A stretch of 64,000 nucleotides of DNA from Podocnemis expansa (taxonomy: Eukaryota; Chordata; Testudines; Podocnemididae), in contig ML681981.1 of assembly GCA_007922195.1 (NCBI GenBank), forward strand, positions 16,367,089 to 16,431,088, in the 5' to 3' direction. A program made the position numbers and the translations under genes. How positions within the stretch are numbered: the stretch's first letter is position 1; the number at the start of each line of letters is the position of its first letter. Positions 61,986-64,000 of this stretch are shown here, in pieces. The notes under the pieces were generated by a model. It saw only the letters and a list, made by a program, of their open reading frames with translations. It did not search any database and had not been told where the DNA came from.

Positions 61986-62799
61986 GAATCTTATTTTCAC
62001 GTCTCCCCTAAAGTCTTTATGCATTCTCCACTGTCTTTCATATGCAATATACATGATTACAGAGGAGCCATTCATCAACCACCTTTTGACTGAAACCTCT
62101 AAGTGGGGTCAGGCTTCAGAGTCCCTTTGTCCTGAGCACTATTTTCTCTCTTCGATACAGCATCATGTCACTCTTTAAGTAGAGAGAAAACGTCAAATTC
62201 CAGTAAAAGAGAAGCCTGATGTCTGGATACTTTGCAAAGCTCAGCAAGGTAGCTGCAGTAAATGTAATTACAATGAATATAAAGGAAAATGTATTTCTAA
62301 AAGCATTATTCTTTTCCTGGCCCAGCTTTAGTCAGAGAGATGCAGTCAGCAATTCTTTCTTTTCTGACTTTCAGGCTCATTGTTCTTGTATCAATACATT
62401 GTGGCTCTAGATCCTATTGCACTTGTTCTTTCCCTGGTTAAATCTTGTTGTCCTATAACTTGATATTTAGTTGTTTACAGAATTCAGTGTCATATCTGGC
62501 ATCTTTCACAAAGGATGTTTACTCAGCTGTTCTGGCGTTTTATCATATCGGATTGCCTCTACAAACCTGTGTTTTCCAAATCCATTCAGTATTGGATTCA
62601 TTACTACTGGTTCCAATTTATCCAGAAATAGTCCTTTTTTGAAGGGAGATGAACACACACAGTAAGTGTCTTTAAAAGAAAGCATTTTCTTCACACCCAG
62701 CTCTTTTGAGGGAGCATCTTACTTAGGGATGCTAATTAATTTTTCAAATACTCAGCTATGTCTAAACACAGGTGTTAAGCTTTTGGACTTGTGTGTCTT

Positions 62800-62803
<4 letters not shown>
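61986..62803. other. AT-rich intron sequence
   Basis: No gene or mobile element recognised. Confidence 0.4.

Positions 62804-62862
<59 letters not shown>
62804..62862 (+). repeat. (GT)n microsatellite, about 29 units
   Basis: An uninterrupted GT dinucleotide run. The frame encoding alternating Val-Cys here is an artefact of the repeat. Likely to vary in length. Confidence 0.97.
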
Positions 62863-62866
<4 letters not shown>

Positions 62867-63184
62867 AGTGTAAATCTGTATTAGCAATGTTTGTCCTCCC
62901 CAAGAGGTAAAAGCTATGGATAGCAACCATTCATTTGTTCTTTGCAAGATTCCTACTTTACCATGTGCACTAAATTATTAACTGATTTTTTTATATTGTA
63001 TTATGATAAATACTCTTTGGAGATTTACTTCTTGGGGAACTATTTACCTCAGCTAAATAAGGAGCTGAAATTCCAGGTTCAGAGGTTTACAGAGGCATTA
63101 AGAATTGCTCTTCAAAATGAAGCTCACCTAGCAGTGGATTAGAGACCTCTGAATCTTTGAGATCTACTGCAGGCAATTTCTAGT

Positions 63185-63256
63185 AAAAAAAACAAAAACA
63201 AAAAAACAAGCAGTTGTGTGGCACTTTAAGACTAACAATTTCTAGCTTGTCTTGTG
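63185..63256 (-). mobile_element. Penelope-like tail fragment, minus strand
   Basis: In reverse the segment reads ATTGTTAGTCTTAAAGTGCC - CACAACTGCTTG followed by a T-rich run, the tail of the same Penelope-like family as at 57.4 and 61.9 kb. No ribozyme core is present. Confidence 0.55.
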
Positions 63257-64000
63257 GTAGTGAGGTGAAATCCCTGGCTAAAAATTTACTCGAGTGGTAA
63301 TTCCAAATAGCTCAAGTAAGTGAGGACAGAATTTGACATTTTTAACTTTCCTTTTCAAAGTTTTTCCAGGTTTATACCAATACAACACTATCCTTCACTG
63401 TTTTTAAATTTAGAGTGCCTTATAGCTACAGAGAGAGAATTCCAAGGGTATGGTTTTCCATTGTCTAGCTGGATGGACTTTGAAAGACATTACTAAATTT
63501 TAGGCTTACGACACCCTTGAGCTTGGGGCATTGTTTTAATGTTCTTCCTTGTAAGATTGTTTTGCAATTGAAAGAGGAAAGCTAAAACAAGACATAACAA
63601 TGAAAACTACAGGGAAAATGCACATTTTTAAAAATTAGAATGAAGATAATTTCAGCCAATAGCAGGAAAATACATTAATAGGCCAGCATATTTAAATATT
63701 CATGCTGGGTTTGCTTGTTCAGCAGAGCTTCTAATTTGGAAACCCTTTGCCATAAGGAGGTAAATAATAAAACTTCAGGAAAAGTAGTTTTTAGGTGCCT
63801 TTTTCTTTTAAAGACCATGGTGTGTTTATTTTTCAGAAGTTTAGGTAATTTAATGTCCCCAGGGTTTAGGTTTATTTAGTTCCAAATACTCAATTTTGAA
63901 AGTTATTTATTAGTCTAAAAGAGTGGTATGCCCATCCTGTTGTTGGTTACAGTTCTTCTGTGTGAACTGTTATATTTTGTGTAAATGAACACTTTAAAAA
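63257..64000. other. AT-rich intron sequence
   Basis: No gene seen. A small palindrome, CCAGCAT and ATGCTGG around a TTTAAAT centre, lies at 63683-63708. Confidence 0.45.

Noticed and set aside
62666..62884. 72-aa frame with a Val-Cys repeat
   Set aside because: It is a translation of the GT microsatellite.

Overview
The window looks like vertebrate nuclear DNA, most likely from a non-avian sauropsid and best fitting a turtle (a crocodilian is possible). This rests on truncated CR1 LINEs with the turtle/crocodilian-type 3' end, a tRNA-like SINE head with a CR1-like tail, Penelope-like repeats with hammerhead-ribozyme-like cores, and many short non-autonomous hAT elements. There are no operons and no bacterial features. 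Nearly all open frames in the window are chance frames in introns or repeats.

Only one coding segment is convincing: the first coding exon of PRKG1, isoform I-beta (25021-25331, + strand). It encodes the leucine zipper and the autoinhibitory linker of cGMP-dependent protein kinase 1 and ends at a canonical GTAAGC donor. It sits in a GC- and CpG-rich block (about 24.2-25.7 kb) that should be the I-beta promoter. In mammals the I-alpha first exon lies upstream of the I-beta exon, so 1-24.2 kb is probably I-alpha intron 1 or promoter-proximal DNA, and 25332-64000 is the start of the very long intron 1. Neither the I-alpha exon nor the shared second exon was found.

Layout: 1-16.8 kb is AT-rich non-coding DNA with four hAT-type elements, one decayed MITE-like segment and a ~145 bp-unit tandem array. 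16.97-19.0 kb holds a tandem dimer of a ~0.8-1 kb GC-rich repeat, interrupted by a PIF-Harbinger-type MITE; a third copy lies just past PRKG1 exon 1 (25.82-26.64 kb). 19.26-22.6 kb has a short tandem array, a SINE and a duplicated segment with an inverted core. 22.63-23.9 kb is a degenerate minisatellite directly upstream of the promoter island. 27-31 kb is AT-rich intron with a widely spaced perfect 28-bp inverted repeat. 31.6-39.2 kb is a cluster of hAT elements, one nested in another. 40.3-44.7 kb has two CR1 copies in opposite orientation. 45-64 kb is AT-rich intron with four more hAT elements, seven Penelope-like fragments (three of them long palindromes with hammerhead-like motifs) and a long GT microsatellite.

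The most noteworthy structures are the palindromic Penelope-like relics with hammerhead-like cores on both strands, the tandem repeat carrying an insertion whose empty site is preserved in the neighbouring copy, the minisatellite beside the promoter, and the set of hAT insertions with readable 8-bp target duplications.
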